Notes: generated by a model from the letters alone, not told the origin. 64,000 nt of DNA from Candidatus Binatota bacterium (GCA_012960245.1 DUBO01000012.1:62001-126000); one strand, 5' to 3'. Shown: positions 46,296 through 55,685, counted from the stretch's first letter. Numbers and translations: made by a program.

Positions 46296-48427
46296 GCCTC
46301 GGCGACCTACTCAGCAAGACCCGGGAATACCTGTCCGAAGACGATGTCTCGCTGGTGTCGAAGGCCTACGACTTTTCGGCCGAGGTTCACGCGGGTCAAC
46401 TTCGCCAATCGGGTGAGCCCTACCTGATCCACCCCCTGGCCGTGGCCCTGCTGCTCGCTGACCTCAGGCTCGATGTCGACTCGGTGGTCACCGGGCTGCT
46501 CCACGACACAGTGGAAGACACCCTGGCTACCACCGAGCAGATCGAGGAACGTTTCGGCCCCGAGGTCGCGGGGCTGGTCGACGGGGTGACCAAGATCAGC
46601 CTGTTGGAAACCGAAGACAGCGAGACGCTGGAGGCCGAAAACCAGCGCAAGGTTGTTTTGGCCGCGGCCCGCGACGTGCGCGTGTTGCTGGTAAAGTTGG
46701 CCGACAGGGCCCACAACCTGCGCACCATAAAACACCTGGCACCGGAAAAGCAGCAACGGATCGCCCGCGAGACGCTCGATCTCTATGCCCCACTGGCGCA
46801 TCGCCTGGGCATCAACTGGCTCAAGACCGAGCTCGAAGACTCCTGTTTTCGTGTGCTTTACGCCGAAGAGCACCGCGCACTGCGTGACAGGCTTTCGCTC
46901 AACCGGCTGGAGCGGGAGGGCTACATGAGCGAAGTCTGTAATCTGCTGACCAAGCGCCTGGGTGATGGTGGCCTGGAGGCCGAGGTGGGCGGGCGCACCA
47001 AGAGCGCCTACTCAGTGTTCTGCAAGATGAAAGACCAGGGCCTCGACTACGACGAAGTGCATGACGTGGTGGCCTTTCGTGTCGTGGTGGACAGTAGAAA
47101 CGAGTGTTACGAAGCGCTGGGCATCATGCACGCTTACTGGCGGCCGGTGCCCGGGCGTTTCAGGGATTACGTGGCGCTGCCCAAGGCCAACATGTACCAG
47201 TCGCTGCACACCACGGTGATCGGCCCCTACGGCGAGCGCATGGAGATACAGGTGCGCACAGGAGAAATGCACCGCATTGCCGAGCACGGCATCGCCGCGC
47301 ACTGGCGCTACAAGTCGAGGGACGACCAGGGAACCGACGAAGACGAACGCCTTGAATGGCTGCGGCAGGTCCTCGAGTGGCAGAAGGTCGACGACCCCCG
47401 CGAGTTTATCGACACCATCAAAGCCGACGTCACGGCCGAGGACGTTTATGTCTTTACGCCCAAGGGCGACACGGTGTCCCTGCCGTTGGGCGCGACCGTA
47501 GTGGATTTTGCCTACAGTATTCACACTGACATCGGCAACCACTGCGCCGGCGCGCGCGTGAACGGGCGCCTGGTGCCCATCAAGTACCGCCTCGAGCAGG
47601 GCGACTCCGTCGAAATTCTCACGACCGAGCAACTCGCGCCGTCGCGGGACTGGCTCAAGTTTGTCGTCAGTCACCACGCCCGCGAACGGGTGCTGAGTGT
47701 GCTCAAGCAGGAGGAGCAAACGAGAGCGATCGCCCTGGGGCGCGCCATAGTGGAACGCGACCTCAAGGTAGAAAGCCTGGATCTCGCCCGTCTTCACCGC
47801 GAGGGACGAATGGCTGACCTGCTGAAGAAGTTCCGCAAGGCCGACGAGGACGAGCTCCTCGAATCGGTTGGTCTCGGTCGGGTCACGGTCGCCCAGGTAC
47901 TCGATCACCTATTGCCTGATCGCGCTGCCAAGGCTGGGCCGCGCAGGCGTTTAAGGAGAATATTCGGATTGCTGGCCCGCCAGTCTAAAACCGGGGTCAC
48001 CGTGCGCGGCGAAGAAGGCGCGGTCGTTCGCTTCGGCAAGTGCTGCCAGCCGCTGCCAGGAGATTCGATAGTCGGCTTCCTGACCAAGGGCAGGGGCATT
48101 ACCGTCCACTCGCTGGACTGCCAGCGCCTGGCAGATTCGGATTCGCGCCGGCACGTGGAGGTGACCTGGGAGAAAGGCGCCCGTGCCCTGAGGAAGGTGA
48201 AGCTCGAGGTCGATTCGAGTGACAGGCCCGGTCTGCTGGCGGGAATGAGCCAGGCCATAACCGCGGCGGGGGTTAATATCGAACGAGCGCAGGTGCGCAG
48301 CATCGGAGATAATCGGGCCACCAACGTATTTGAACTGATGCTGGGGCACGTCGACGAACTCAAGCGCGTTTCGAGCAACCTACGAAGGGTTCCCGGTGTG
48401 CGTGACGTTCGTCGTATAAGAGCTTGA
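46292..48427 (+). CDS. Bifunctional (p)ppGpp synthetase/hydrolase (Rel/SpoT)
   Basis: This 711-residue alarmone enzyme has an HD hydrolase domain (H71-D72 in GLLHDTVEDT), a synthetase domain (GRTKSAYSVFCKM, PNMYQSLHT-type block), TGS (VYVFTPKGDTVSLPLG), and a C-terminal ACT (SSDRPGLLAGMSQAITAAG). The motif that separates bifunctional (RxKD) from synthetase-only (ExDD) enzymes reads RFRD at 289-292, a basic variant, so both activities are expected. The start is TTG. Being next to gmk links GTP supply and alarmone synthesis. Confidence 0.95.
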   Translation: MSLGDLLSKTREYLSEDDVSLVSKAYDFSAEVHAGQLRQSGEPYLIHPLAVALLLADLRLDVDSVVTGLLHDTVEDTLATTEQIEERFGPEVAGLVDGVTKISLLETEDSETLEAENQRKVVLAAARDVRVLLVKLADRAHNLRTIKHLAPEKQQRIARETLDLYAPLAHRLGINWLKTELEDSCFRVLYAEEHRALRDRLSLNRLEREGYMSEVCNLLTKRLGDGGLEAEVGGRTKSAYSVFCKMKDQGLDYDEVHDVVAFRVVVDSRNECYEALGIMHAYWRPVPGRFRDYVALPKANMYQSLHTTVIGPYGERMEIQVRTGEMHRIAEHGIAAHWRYKSRDDQGTDEDERLEWLRQVLEWQKVDDPREFIDTIKADVTAEDVYVFTPKGDTVSLPLGATVVDFAYSIHTDIGNHCAGARVNGRLVPIKYRLEQGDSVEILTTEQLAPSRDWLKFVVSHHARERVLSVLKQEEQTRAIALGRAIVERDLKVESLDLARLHREGRMADLLKKFRKADEDELLESVGLGRVTVAQVLDHLLPDRAAKAGPRRRLRRIFGLLARQSKTGVTVRGEEGAVVRFGKCCQPLPGDSIVGFLTKGRGITVHSLDCQRLADSDSRRHVEVTWEKGARALRKVKLEVDSSDRPGLLAGMSQAITAAGVNIERAQVRSIGDNRATNVFELMLGHVDELKRVSSNLRRVPGVRDVRRIRA

Positions 48428-48453
48428 GCTTGCAGCGGCGGGGATAGTAAACG

Positions 48454-48840
48454 GTGAGTGGCGAAAGAAAAGAAATATCGGTAGCGGGGGCACCCCGGGC
48501 CATAGGCCCCTACAGCCAGGCCGTAGAAGTGGGCGACCTGTTGTTCTGCTCGGGGCAGATTCCCCTGGACCCGGCTAGCGGGGAACTGGTAGGCGGTGAT
48601 TTTGCCTGCCAGGTGCGTAGGGCCCTCGACAACCTGGGCGCAGTGCTGGCCGGGGCCGGCATGGATTTTACAAACCTGGTCAAGGTCAACGTTTCGCTGG
48701 TCGAGCTCTCGCGCTTTGCAGAGTTCAACGCGATCTACGAATCCTGTCTCGGAGATGCCCGGCCGGCGCGGGCGGTCGTGGGAGTGGCGACTCTGCCGCG
48801 AGGCGCGGCCGTGGAACTGGAGGCAGTAGCTTCTCGCTGA
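48454..48840 (+). CDS. ridA: RidA-family reactive imine deaminase
   Basis: The 128-residue protein shows APRAIGPYSQAVEVGDLLFC, SGQIPLDPASGELV, a central FTNLVKVNVSLVEL and PRGAAVELEAVA, the RidA/YjgF pattern with the conserved arginine in PARAVVGVA. RidA hydrolyses 2-aminoacrylate and related imines. It is the last gene of the plus-strand envelope run and converges with rpmB, 17 bases away. Confidence 0.95.
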   Translation: MSGERKEISVAGAPRAIGPYSQAVEVGDLLFCSGQIPLDPASGELVGGDFACQVRRALDNLGAVLAGAGMDFTNLVKVNVSLVELSRFAEFNAIYESCLGDARPARAVVGVATLPRGAAVELEAVASR

Positions 48841-48857
48841 CCGGGAGTTGGCAGCAG

Positions 48858-49049
48858 TCAGGCCGCTTTTACGACTTTTCCGCTGCGTATGCAGCGAGTG
48901 CAGGCCTTGATGGTCTTCTTGGTCCCACTTTCAACCACGTGAACCTTCTGCAGGTTGGGCTGCCAGGTCCGCCTGTGCTTGTTGTGGGCGTGGGAAACCG
49001 TGTTGCCCACCCCTCGGCGTTTTCCGCATATGTCACAAACCCTGGCCAT
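48858..49049 (-). CDS. rpmB: 50S ribosomal protein L28
   Basis: The 63-residue protein begins [20 protein letters not shown] and ends with a second CxxC ([15 protein letters not shown]), so it is the zinc-binding (C+) form of L28. It lies alone on the minus strand. A GGGAGAG site sits just before its ATG, a good Shine-Dalgarno. rpmG is not adjacent. Confidence 0.96.
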   Translation of the reverse strand: MARVCDICGKRRGVGNTVSHAHNKHRRTWQPNLQKVHVVESGTKKTIKACTRCIRSGKVVKAA

Positions 49050-49164
49050 CTATACTCTCCCGCTGTCGGTTGAATCGCGCGATAAGTAGCACGCGCCCCT
49101 TGCCGGGGCAAAAGCCGGGCGGCTCTCTATTGTAAATCCGTCAATCGAGTGGTATCCGGCGCCG

Positions 49165-50562
49165 ATGGGTTCAACCACCCAGGTGACACTGGATGTCAAC
49201 GGTTTCTTCGACCACATGGTCGGAGAATACGGCCTATCCAAGGCTGACCTGGACACGCTTGCGCCTCGCGTGGTGGAGGTTCTCAAGACCCTTTCCCGCG
49301 ATCGCAAGGAGGGGAGGCTGCCGTTTTACGGCCTTCCCTACGACGACCAGGCGATCCGCGGCATCGAAGCCCTGGCTGCTGAACTGCGCTCGGAGTTCGA
49401 TACCCTGGTGGTCCTGGGCATAGGCGGCTCAGCCCTGGGCACCCGCGCTGTGCTTGATGCGGTCGCCCCGGCCGACCGCGCTGCCGACGGCCTCGACGTG
49501 CTCGTGCTTGATAACATCGACCCGCTGTCGCTTTCCACGGTGCTCGACGGTCTGAAACTCAAGCGCACGGTGTTCAACGTCATCTCCAAGTCCGGTTCCA
49601 CGGTTGAAACCATGTCTCAGTTCATGGTCGTGCGCGAGAGGCTCGAGCAGCGCCTGGGTAAATCGTCGCTGTCGACGCACTTTGTTTTTACAACCGACCC
49701 CGAAGAAGGATTGCTACGTCGAATTGCCAGCGAACAGAAGGTACGTAGCCTGCCTGTTCCCGAGGGAGTCGGCGGACGCTTTTCGGTGCTGTCAGCCGTT
49801 GGCCTCTTACCGGTGGCGGCTGCCGGCATAGACATAAGAGCGCTCTGCCACGGGGCTCGCACTGCCGACCTGCGCGCGAGTGTTCTCGACGTGTTCAGCA
49901 ACCCGGCTGCCCTGCACGCGGCGCTGCTTTTTCTTGCCCGCCAACAGCATGGCGCCTCGGTGCACGTACTTATGCCTTACAGCGATCGCTTGATGGGCCT
50001 GGCCGAATGGTATGGGCAACTGTGGGCCGAAAGTCTCGGTAAGCGCGTTGATCTCGCCGGGCGCGAGGTGATGACCGGGCAGACGCCGGTGCGCGCGCTG
50101 GGGGCCACCGATCAGCATTCGCAGGTACAGCTCTACGTGGAAGGTCCCCGTGACAAGGTGGTGACTTTTTTCAGGATCGAAGATCACGGTTGCGAGTTGC
50201 GCATTCCCGGCGGCTACGAGGGTGTCGAGGAGCTGGAGTATCTTTCCGGGCACGACCTGGGCGAATTGCTCAACATGGAACAGCGGGCTACCGAACTTGC
50301 GCTGTGCGAAGCCGGCAGGCTCAACAGCAGCATCGTCCTGGCTGGGCTGGGTCCTGTTGAGCTTGGCGAACTGTTTCACATGTTCGAAGTCCAGACCCTG
50401 GTCATGGGGGGCTTGCTGGGTATCGACCCGCTGGATCAGCCCGGCGTTGAAGCGGGCAAGGACCTGACCCGCGCGCTGGCCGGTCGCCGCGGCAGCGAAG
50501 CAGGCGCGGAGCGCGTACGACAATTGCTAGATCGCAAGAGAGGCGAGTTTGTCCTCGCCTGA
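49165..50562 (+). CDS. pgi: Glucose-6-phosphate isomerase
   Basis: Pgi interconverts glucose-6-phosphate and fructose-6-phosphate. This is a short form (465 residues; E. coli has about 550). It shows VVLGIGGSALGTRAVLDAV, ISKSGSTVETMSQF, DPEEGLLRRIA, GVGGRFSVLSAVGLLP, GATDQHSQVQLYVEGP and a C-terminal LGIDPLDQPGVEAGK with the catalytic lysine. The frame overlaps mutL by 14 bases. Confidence 0.95.
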   Translation: MGSTTQVTLDVNGFFDHMVGEYGLSKADLDTLAPRVVEVLKTLSRDRKEGRLPFYGLPYDDQAIRGIEALAAELRSEFDTLVVLGIGGSALGTRAVLDAVAPADRAADGLDVLVLDNIDPLSLSTVLDGLKLKRTVFNVISKSGSTVETMSQFMVVRERLEQRLGKSSLSTHFVFTTDPEEGLLRRIASEQKVRSLPVPEGVGGRFSVLSAVGLLPVAAAGIDIRALCHGARTADLRASVLDVFSNPAALHAALLFLARQQHGASVHVLMPYSDRLMGLAEWYGQLWAESLGKRVDLAGREVMTGQTPVRALGATDQHSQVQLYVEGPRDKVVTFFRIEDHGCELRIPGGYEGVEELEYLSGHDLGELLNMEQRATELALCEAGRLNSSIVLAGLGPVELGELFHMFEVQTLVMGGLLGIDPLDQPGVEAGKDLTRALAGRRGSEAGAERVRQLLDRKRGEFVLA

Positions 50563-52390
50563 CAAGGGGCCTGTTCGCGGCGGCCCGTGGGCGGGCGGCA
50601 TAGCCCTGCTCGACGAGGGCGTGATCTCAGGTATCGCCGCTGGTGAAGTGGTCGAGAGGCCCGCGTCGGTCGTAAAGGAGCTGGTCGAGAACGCTCTTGA
50701 CGCCGGTGCCACCGTAGTCCACGTGGAGTACGACGACCGTGAAGACGGTCAACGGTTGCTGGTGAGGGACAACGGCTGTGGCATAGAACCTTCGCAGGTT
50801 GAGTTGGCGCTTACCCGCCACGCAACGAGCAAGATAAGCTCTCTGCTGGATCTTGAAAAAGTGGCCACCTTCGGCTTCAGGGGCGAGGCCCTGGCCAGCA
50901 TTGCTGCCGTCGGGCGCGTAAGCCTGACCACGCGTACGGCCGGTCGAGACAGCGCCGTAAGGGTGATGGTGGATGGTGGCCGGGTTTCCGATCGCAGCGA
51001 GGCCGGGGCGGGGCCCGGGAGTTCTATCGAGGTGCGGGATCTCTTCTGGTCGGTGCCGGCGAGAAGAAAATTTCTCAAGAGTCGTGATACCGAGTTCCAG
51101 CAGGTGCTCGACACCGTCAGGCGCTTTGCCCTGCTGTCGCCCTCGGTCGGCTTCAGGATGTTGCGCAACGGCGCCGACAAGCTCGATTGCCCGGCAGTAA
51201 ATTCTTCACTCGAGCGAATCCGGCAGGTACTCGGTGCCCAGGTAAGCGAGAAACTCGTGGCTGTAGAAGGTGGCTGGGAAGGCCTGGGCCTCGAAGGTTT
51301 CGTGAGCGCGGCGGGTGAATCCTGGGGTACGTCGAGGCACGTCCATCTTTTTGTCAACGGCCGCTGGGTGAAGGACAGGTTGCTCTTCAAAGCGGTGACC
51401 GAGGCCTACCGCGGCTACCTGCTCAAGGGGCGGTTTCCGGCGGTGGTCATCGAGTTGACCGTTGACCCTGCGGCGGTGGACGTGAACGTGCACCCCGCCA
51501 AAATGGAGTTGCGCTTCGGCGACCCCCAGGAAGTGCATCGCTTCGTTGTCGAATCCATACGCGTGGCCCTCAGGGGCGCCGATGCTCTGAGGGGAGTGGA
51601 ACTCTCGCGCGGCAATCGTGTAGAGAGGGCCTGGAATGTGCCGGCGAGCGCGCCTTTGCCCGCCACGGTTGGTGAACCGCCACCCGGTTACGTCGAAGTC
51701 AACGAAGCTGCGCCCGCGCCCGTGCGGGAAATTGTAGAACAGGTCGCGCTTGAGATGCCCGGCGTCCAGCAGCAGGGCACGCTTTCGCACCTCGAGGTAC
51801 TGGGGCAGGCGTTTGACGGTTACATCGTTTGCCAGTCAGCCGATACGCTGGTGCTCGTAGACCAGCACGCCGCCCACGAGCGCCTGCTTTACGAAAACCT
51901 TGTCGCCGATTGGAAGTCGGGCAACATCGAACTGCAGTCGCTGCTCTTGCCCGCCACCGTGAGTGTGGGGCCCGGTGGCGTAGCCGCGGTGACCCAGCGT
52001 TCGTCGGATCTATTGGCGGCGGGTTGGGAAATAGAGGCTTTCGGCGAAGAAGAAGTGATCGTGCGGTCTTTGCCTGCGTTGGCTTCTCACTGCGACATGC
52101 TGCCCCTGGTCGAGGGGCTGGTGGCGGATCTCGTGGAAACCGGCAGCACCGGAAAGCTCGACGCGCTGATCGAACGGGTTCTGGCCACTGTTGCCTGTCA
52201 CTCGGCGGTGCGCGTCGGCACGCGCATGGACCTCGAGGCTGCGCGGGCCCTGCTCGAGCGCTGCTCGTCGGTGGCGTTTGTTTCGGCCTGTCCGCACGGC
52301 CGACCGGTTGCCCGCGAGATTCCGCGCTCGCGATTGGAGCGGATGTTTGGCCGTAGCGCTACGGGGCCGGCCAGCGGCCATGGCTGCTGA
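50549..52390 (+). CDS. mutL: DNA mismatch repair protein MutL, endonuclease type
   Basis: The 613-residue protein has a GHKL ATPase domain (GEVVERPASVVKELVENALD, DNGCGI, RHATSKI, GFRGEALASI) and a C-terminal dimerisation domain. The latter carries DQHAAHERLLYE, which fits the nuclease motif DQHA-x2-E-x4-E, plus ACHSAV and CPHGRP zinc-site motifs. E. coli MutL lacks these and uses MutH for nicking. The start is GTG inside the pgi end. mutS lies 10 kb downstream in the same window. Confidence 0.95.
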   Translation: MSSPDKGPVRGGPWAGGIALLDEGVISGIAAGEVVERPASVVKELVENALDAGATVVHVEYDDREDGQRLLVRDNGCGIEPSQVELALTRHATSKISSLLDLEKVATFGFRGEALASIAAVGRVSLTTRTAGRDSAVRVMVDGGRVSDRSEAGAGPGSSIEVRDLFWSVPARRKFLKSRDTEFQQVLDTVRRFALLSPSVGFRMLRNGADKLDCPAVNSSLERIRQVLGAQVSEKLVAVEGGWEGLGLEGFVSAAGESWGTSRHVHLFVNGRWVKDRLLFKAVTEAYRGYLLKGRFPAVVIELTVDPAAVDVNVHPAKMELRFGDPQEVHRFVVESIRVALRGADALRGVELSRGNRVERAWNVPASAPLPATVGEPPPGYVEVNEAAPAPVREIVEQVALEMPGVQQQGTLSHLEVLGQAFDGYIVCQSADTLVLVDQHAAHERLLYENLVADWKSGNIELQSLLLPATVSVGPGGVAAVTQRSSDLLAAGWEIEAFGEEEVIVRSLPALASHCDMLPLVEGLVADLVETGSTGKLDALIERVLATVACHSAVRVGTRMDLEAARALLERCSSVAFVSACPHGRPVAREIPRSRLERMFGRSATGPASGHGC

Positions 52391-53354
52391 AGCCGACAGC
52401 GGGGCAGCGCCGCCGCCTGGCTCCGACGCTGTCGGGCTCGGCCTGGGCCTGCCCGACCGCGTACTGCTGGTCACCGGACCGACGGCCGCTGGAAAGACCG
52501 AGATCGCCATTGCCCTGGCCGAAGAACTCGACGCCGAGATAGTCAGCGCCGATTCTCGGCAGGTGTACCGCTACATGGACGTTGGTACGGCGAAACCCGA
52601 TGCCCAACAGTTGTCGAGGGTGAAACACCACCTGGTCGACGTTGTCGATCCCGACCAGGCCTACGATCTCGCCGCATGGCGGCGGGCGGCCATCGCCGCC
52701 TTGGCCGATATCGCTTCGCGGGGCCGTCGAGCCATAGTCTGTGGTGGTACCGGGCTGTACCTGTCGCGACTGCTGGGCGGACTCGATGACGCGCCGGCTG
52801 CCGACGATCGCCTGAGGACACGCCTGCAGGCCGAGGAAGGAGCGAGCCCCGGCGTGCTGCACGAGCGCTTGCGGGCCGAGGATCCCGTGGCTGCCGAGCG
52901 GATTCATGCGAACGACACGCTGCGCCTGGTGCGGGCCCTCGAGCGCCTGGCTGCGGCTGGCGATCAGCAACAACCCGGCGGTGGCCCGGCCCTGCCGTCT
53001 CGCTCGCTGGTACTGGTGGTCGACCGTCCCCGCGAGCAGCTCTACGCGCTGATTGACAGCCGGGCCCGGGCGATGGTTTTCGGCGGCCTCCTCGACGAAA
53101 TCCTGGCCCTGCGTGAGCGAGGCTACACGCCCGATTGCCGGGCCTTTGATTCGCTGGGCTACCGCCAGGCCTGGGCCTGCCTGGAGGGTAAGCTGGAAGC
53201 CGGGGAGTTGGAAGAACAACTCGCCCGGGCGACTCGCCAGTACGCAAAGCGGCAACTGACCTGGCTGCGGAACCAGCTGCCCGGGCAGTGGATCGACGCC
53301 GAACGCGGCGACGAGTTTTCAGACCTGGCACGGTGTTTTTTTGAGGCCGGCTGA
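52380..53354 (+). CDS. miaA: tRNA dimethylallyltransferase MiaA
   Basis: MiaA prenylates A37 of tRNAs reading U-starting codons. The 324-residue protein has P-loop GPTAAGKTEIAIALAEEL, SADSRQVYRYMDVGTAKP, HHLVDVVDPDQAYDLAAWR, GGTGLYLSRLL and a C-terminal TRQYAKRQLTWLRNQ. I chose the ATG at 52380, which overlaps the mutL end by 11 bases; the frame open to 52191 is a mutL shadow. Confidence 0.95.
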   Translation: MAAEADSGAAPPPGSDAVGLGLGLPDRVLLVTGPTAAGKTEIAIALAEELDAEIVSADSRQVYRYMDVGTAKPDAQQLSRVKHHLVDVVDPDQAYDLAAWRRAAIAALADIASRGRRAIVCGGTGLYLSRLLGGLDDAPAADDRLRTRLQAEEGASPGVLHERLRAEDPVAAERIHANDTLRLVRALERLAAAGDQQQPGGGPALPSRSLVLVVDRPREQLYALIDSRARAMVFGGLLDEILALRERGYTPDCRAFDSLGYRQAWACLEGKLEAGELEEQLARATRQYAKRQLTWLRNQLPGQWIDAERGDEFSDLARCFFEAG

Positions 53355-53464
53355 AATCTTCTGCACGCGCGCCCCGGCCGGGTGCTGTTGTCGGGGCCGC
53401 TTCCTCTTGCAAAGCTCTATGGCTTCGGTTTATCTGTCGAATTCTACACACGCGTTAAGCGCAG

Positions 53465-54562
53465 ATGGTGGGGAGCAGCTTTAACTTGGCCAGGCAATCA
53501 AAACTGGATGGTCTCAGACAGAAAATCGGCGATGTCGACCTGCGCATCGTTGAACTGCTGGCCGAGCGCGCGCGCCTGGCGAGCGACATAGGTAAGGCCA
53601 AGGGCGACGGTGCCGTCGTACTCGACGCCGCCAGGGAGCAAGCCGTGCTGGCCGCCGCGCGGCAGGCCAACGAGGGGCCCCTGCCCGGTGCCGACGTCGA
53701 AAACGTGTTCCGCGAAATAATATCGGCCTGTCGCAACCTGCAGAAACCTGCCACGGTGGCTTACCTGGGGCCGGAAGGAACTTTCTCGCACGAGGCTGCG
53801 CGTCGGCAGTTCGGCAGCGCGGCCAGTTACGAACCCGTGGTGACTCTTGGCGAGGTCTTCGCGTCGGTCGAGAACGGCCGCGCGGAGTTCGGCGTGGTGC
53901 CGGTAGAAAACACCACCGAGGGGGCAGTGACGCCTACTCTCGATGGCTTGGCAGACTCTCGCCTCAACATCCTGGCCGAACTGGTTCTGCCGGTCGAGCA
54001 GTGTCTGCTCGCGTCCGCGGCGACGGGCAACGACATAAAAAGAATCGTTTCTCACCCGCAAGGACTCGCGCAGTGTCGCCGCTACCTGGCCGAGCATTAC
54101 CCGGCCGTGCTCCGCGAACCGGTGGCCAGCACGGCTGCGGCCGCGCGCCTGGCCGCCGACGAAGAAGGCACCGCTGCCATCGCGGGCCGCCTCGCGGCCA
54201 ACACCTACGCGCTCGAAGTGGTGGCAGCATCGGTGCAGGACGATCCCTCGAACGTGACGCGCTTCCTCGTGGTTGGCGATTCGCCGGGGCCCGAGGTCTC
54301 GGGAAACTGCCGCACCTCGCTGGTGGTACTGGTCAAGGACGAGGTGGGCGTGCTCGAGCGCCTGCTCAAGTCCTTCGCCAGTCACGGCGTAAACCTTTCG
54401 ATGCTTGAATCAAGGCCGCTGCCTTCGCGTCCATGGGAGTACAGTTTCTTCATCGATGTGTCGGGCCACGTGGCCGACCAGGCGGTAGCCGCGGCCCTGG
54501 CTGAGATAGAGGAAATCGCCTTGAGCACGAGACTGCTGGGCTCGTACCCGGTGGCCTCCTGA
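53465..54562 (+). CDS. pheA: Bifunctional chorismate mutase/prephenate dehydratase
   Basis: The 365-residue P-protein has an AroQ chorismate mutase domain (about 12-92; LRQKIGDVDLRIVELLAERA), a prephenate dehydratase domain (about 95-275; YLGPEGTFSHEAA, VPVENTTEGAV, NVTRFLVV), and a C-terminal ACT domain with ESRP in SMLESRPLPSRPWEY, which binds Phe for feedback inhibition. It makes phenylpyruvate from chorismate. It starts the aromatic run, 110 bases after miaA. Confidence 0.95.
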   Translation: MVGSSFNLARQSKLDGLRQKIGDVDLRIVELLAERARLASDIGKAKGDGAVVLDAAREQAVLAAARQANEGPLPGADVENVFREIISACRNLQKPATVAYLGPEGTFSHEAARRQFGSAASYEPVVTLGEVFASVENGRAEFGVVPVENTTEGAVTPTLDGLADSRLNILAELVLPVEQCLLASAATGNDIKRIVSHPQGLAQCRRYLAEHYPAVLREPVASTAAAARLAADEEGTAAIAGRLAANTYALEVVAASVQDDPSNVTRFLVVGDSPGPEVSGNCRTSLVVLVKDEVGVLERLLKSFASHGVNLSMLESRPLPSRPWEYSFFIDVSGHVADQAVAAALAEIEEIALSTRLLGSYPVAS

Positions 54563-54581
54563 GAAGCCCCGGGCCGGTGTA

Positions 54582-55685
54582 GTGAAGCCCCCCATACCTG
54601 AAAGAATAGCCACGCTGAGTCCTTACCAGCCCGGCCGCCCGATTGAAGAAGTGGAGCGCGAGATGGGGCTGAGCGGCACGATCAAGCTTGCGTCCAACGA
54701 AAACGCGCTGGGCGCGTCGCCGGCTGCGCTCAAGGCGGCCGCCGCGGCGCTCGAACGGGTGCACCGGTATCCGGAGGGTGGGGCTGTGTTGTTGCGGCGA
54801 GCGCTGGCCGAGCGCCTGGGCGTGTCTGAAGACCAGCTCGTGTTCGGCAACGGTTCTAACGAGATCATCGAGCTCGCTGTACGCGTGTTCGCCGACGGTG
54901 GTCGCGAGGTCGTGTTCAGCGAAAACGCCTTCATGATCTACGAGCTTGTGGCCCGCGCGGAGGGCGCCCGACCGGTGGCCGTGCCGTCGCGTAACTTCGA
55001 GCACGATCTGGAGGCCCTGGCCGCTGCCGTGGGTCCATCTACGGGAGTGGTTTTTCTTGCCAACCCCAACAACCCCACTGGGACTGTTTTCGGGCGTGAC
55101 GCCTGGGATAAGTTCCTGGCCGCCATACCAGGCAATGTCGTCATAGCCGTGGACGAGGCTTACCGCGAGTTCGTGGACCTGCCCGATTTCCCCGACGCGG
55201 TCGCGGACCTGGGCCGGCATCCAGGCTTGCTGGCACTGCGCACTTTTTCCAAGGCTTACGGGCTCGCCGGTTTCAGGATTGGTTACGGAGTGGGCGAGGC
55301 CTCGCTGGTCGATGCCATGGAGCGTTTGCGGCAGCCCTTCAACGTAAACCTGCCTGCCCAGGAAGCGGCTCTGGCGGCGCTGGACGACGACGAGCACCTT
55401 CGCCGCTCGCGCGAACTGGTCGATGAGGGTCGCGCCTTTTACTCCGCCTTGTTCGACAGGCTGGGGCTGTCCTTCGTGCCGAGCCACGCCAACTTCGTAT
55501 TGGTAGCGGTGGGTGACGGCGACGCCGTTACCGACGCCCTGCTCAAGGGCGGGGTGATCGTGCGTCCCATGGGAGGCTATGGTTACCCGCACATGATAAG
55601 AGTCACGGTGGGCACCGACGCTGAGAACGCGCGTTTCGCAGAAGTTCTCGAGGACCTGCTCGGCGGCCAGGAAGCAGAAGGGTGA
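54582..55685 (+). CDS. hisC: Histidinol-phosphate/aromatic aminotransferase (HisC family)
   Basis: The 367-residue fold-type I PLP enzyme has LSPYQPGRPIEEVEREMG and KLASNENALGASPAAL at its start, NPNNPTGTVF, VDEAYREFVD and the PLP lysine in TFSKAYGLAGFRIGY. It belongs to the HisC family. Its place between pheA and tyrA, with no other his gene in view, suggests a main or second role as an aromatic aminotransferase acting on phenylpyruvate or prephenate. The start is GTG. Confidence 0.93.
   Translation: MKPPIPERIATLSPYQPGRPIEEVEREMGLSGTIKLASNENALGASPAALKAAAAALERVHRYPEGGAVLLRRALAERLGVSEDQLVFGNGSNEIIELAVRVFADGGREVVFSENAFMIYELVARAEGARPVAVPSRNFEHDLEALAAAVGPSTGVVFLANPNNPTGTVFGRDAWDKFLAAIPGNVVIAVDEAYREFVDLPDFPDAVADLGRHPGLLALRTFSKAYGLAGFRIGYGVGEASLVDAMERLRQPFNVNLPAQEAALAALDDDEHLRRSRELVDEGRAFYSALFDRLGLSFVPSHANFVLVAVGDGDAVTDALLKGGVIVRPMGGYGYPHMIRVTVGTDAENARFAEVLEDLLGGQEAEG

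Noticed and set aside
49095-49109. GCCCC-TTGCC-GGGGC hairpin between rpmB and pgi
   Set aside because: It is a 5-bp stem with no T-run in a divergent region; too weak to call a terminator or a regulatory element.
53355-53464. Possible terminator and promoter between miaA and pheA
   Set aside because: GCCCCG and CGGGGC could pair over a 15-base loop, and TTGCAA is followed by a poor -10; neither is strong enough to annotate.
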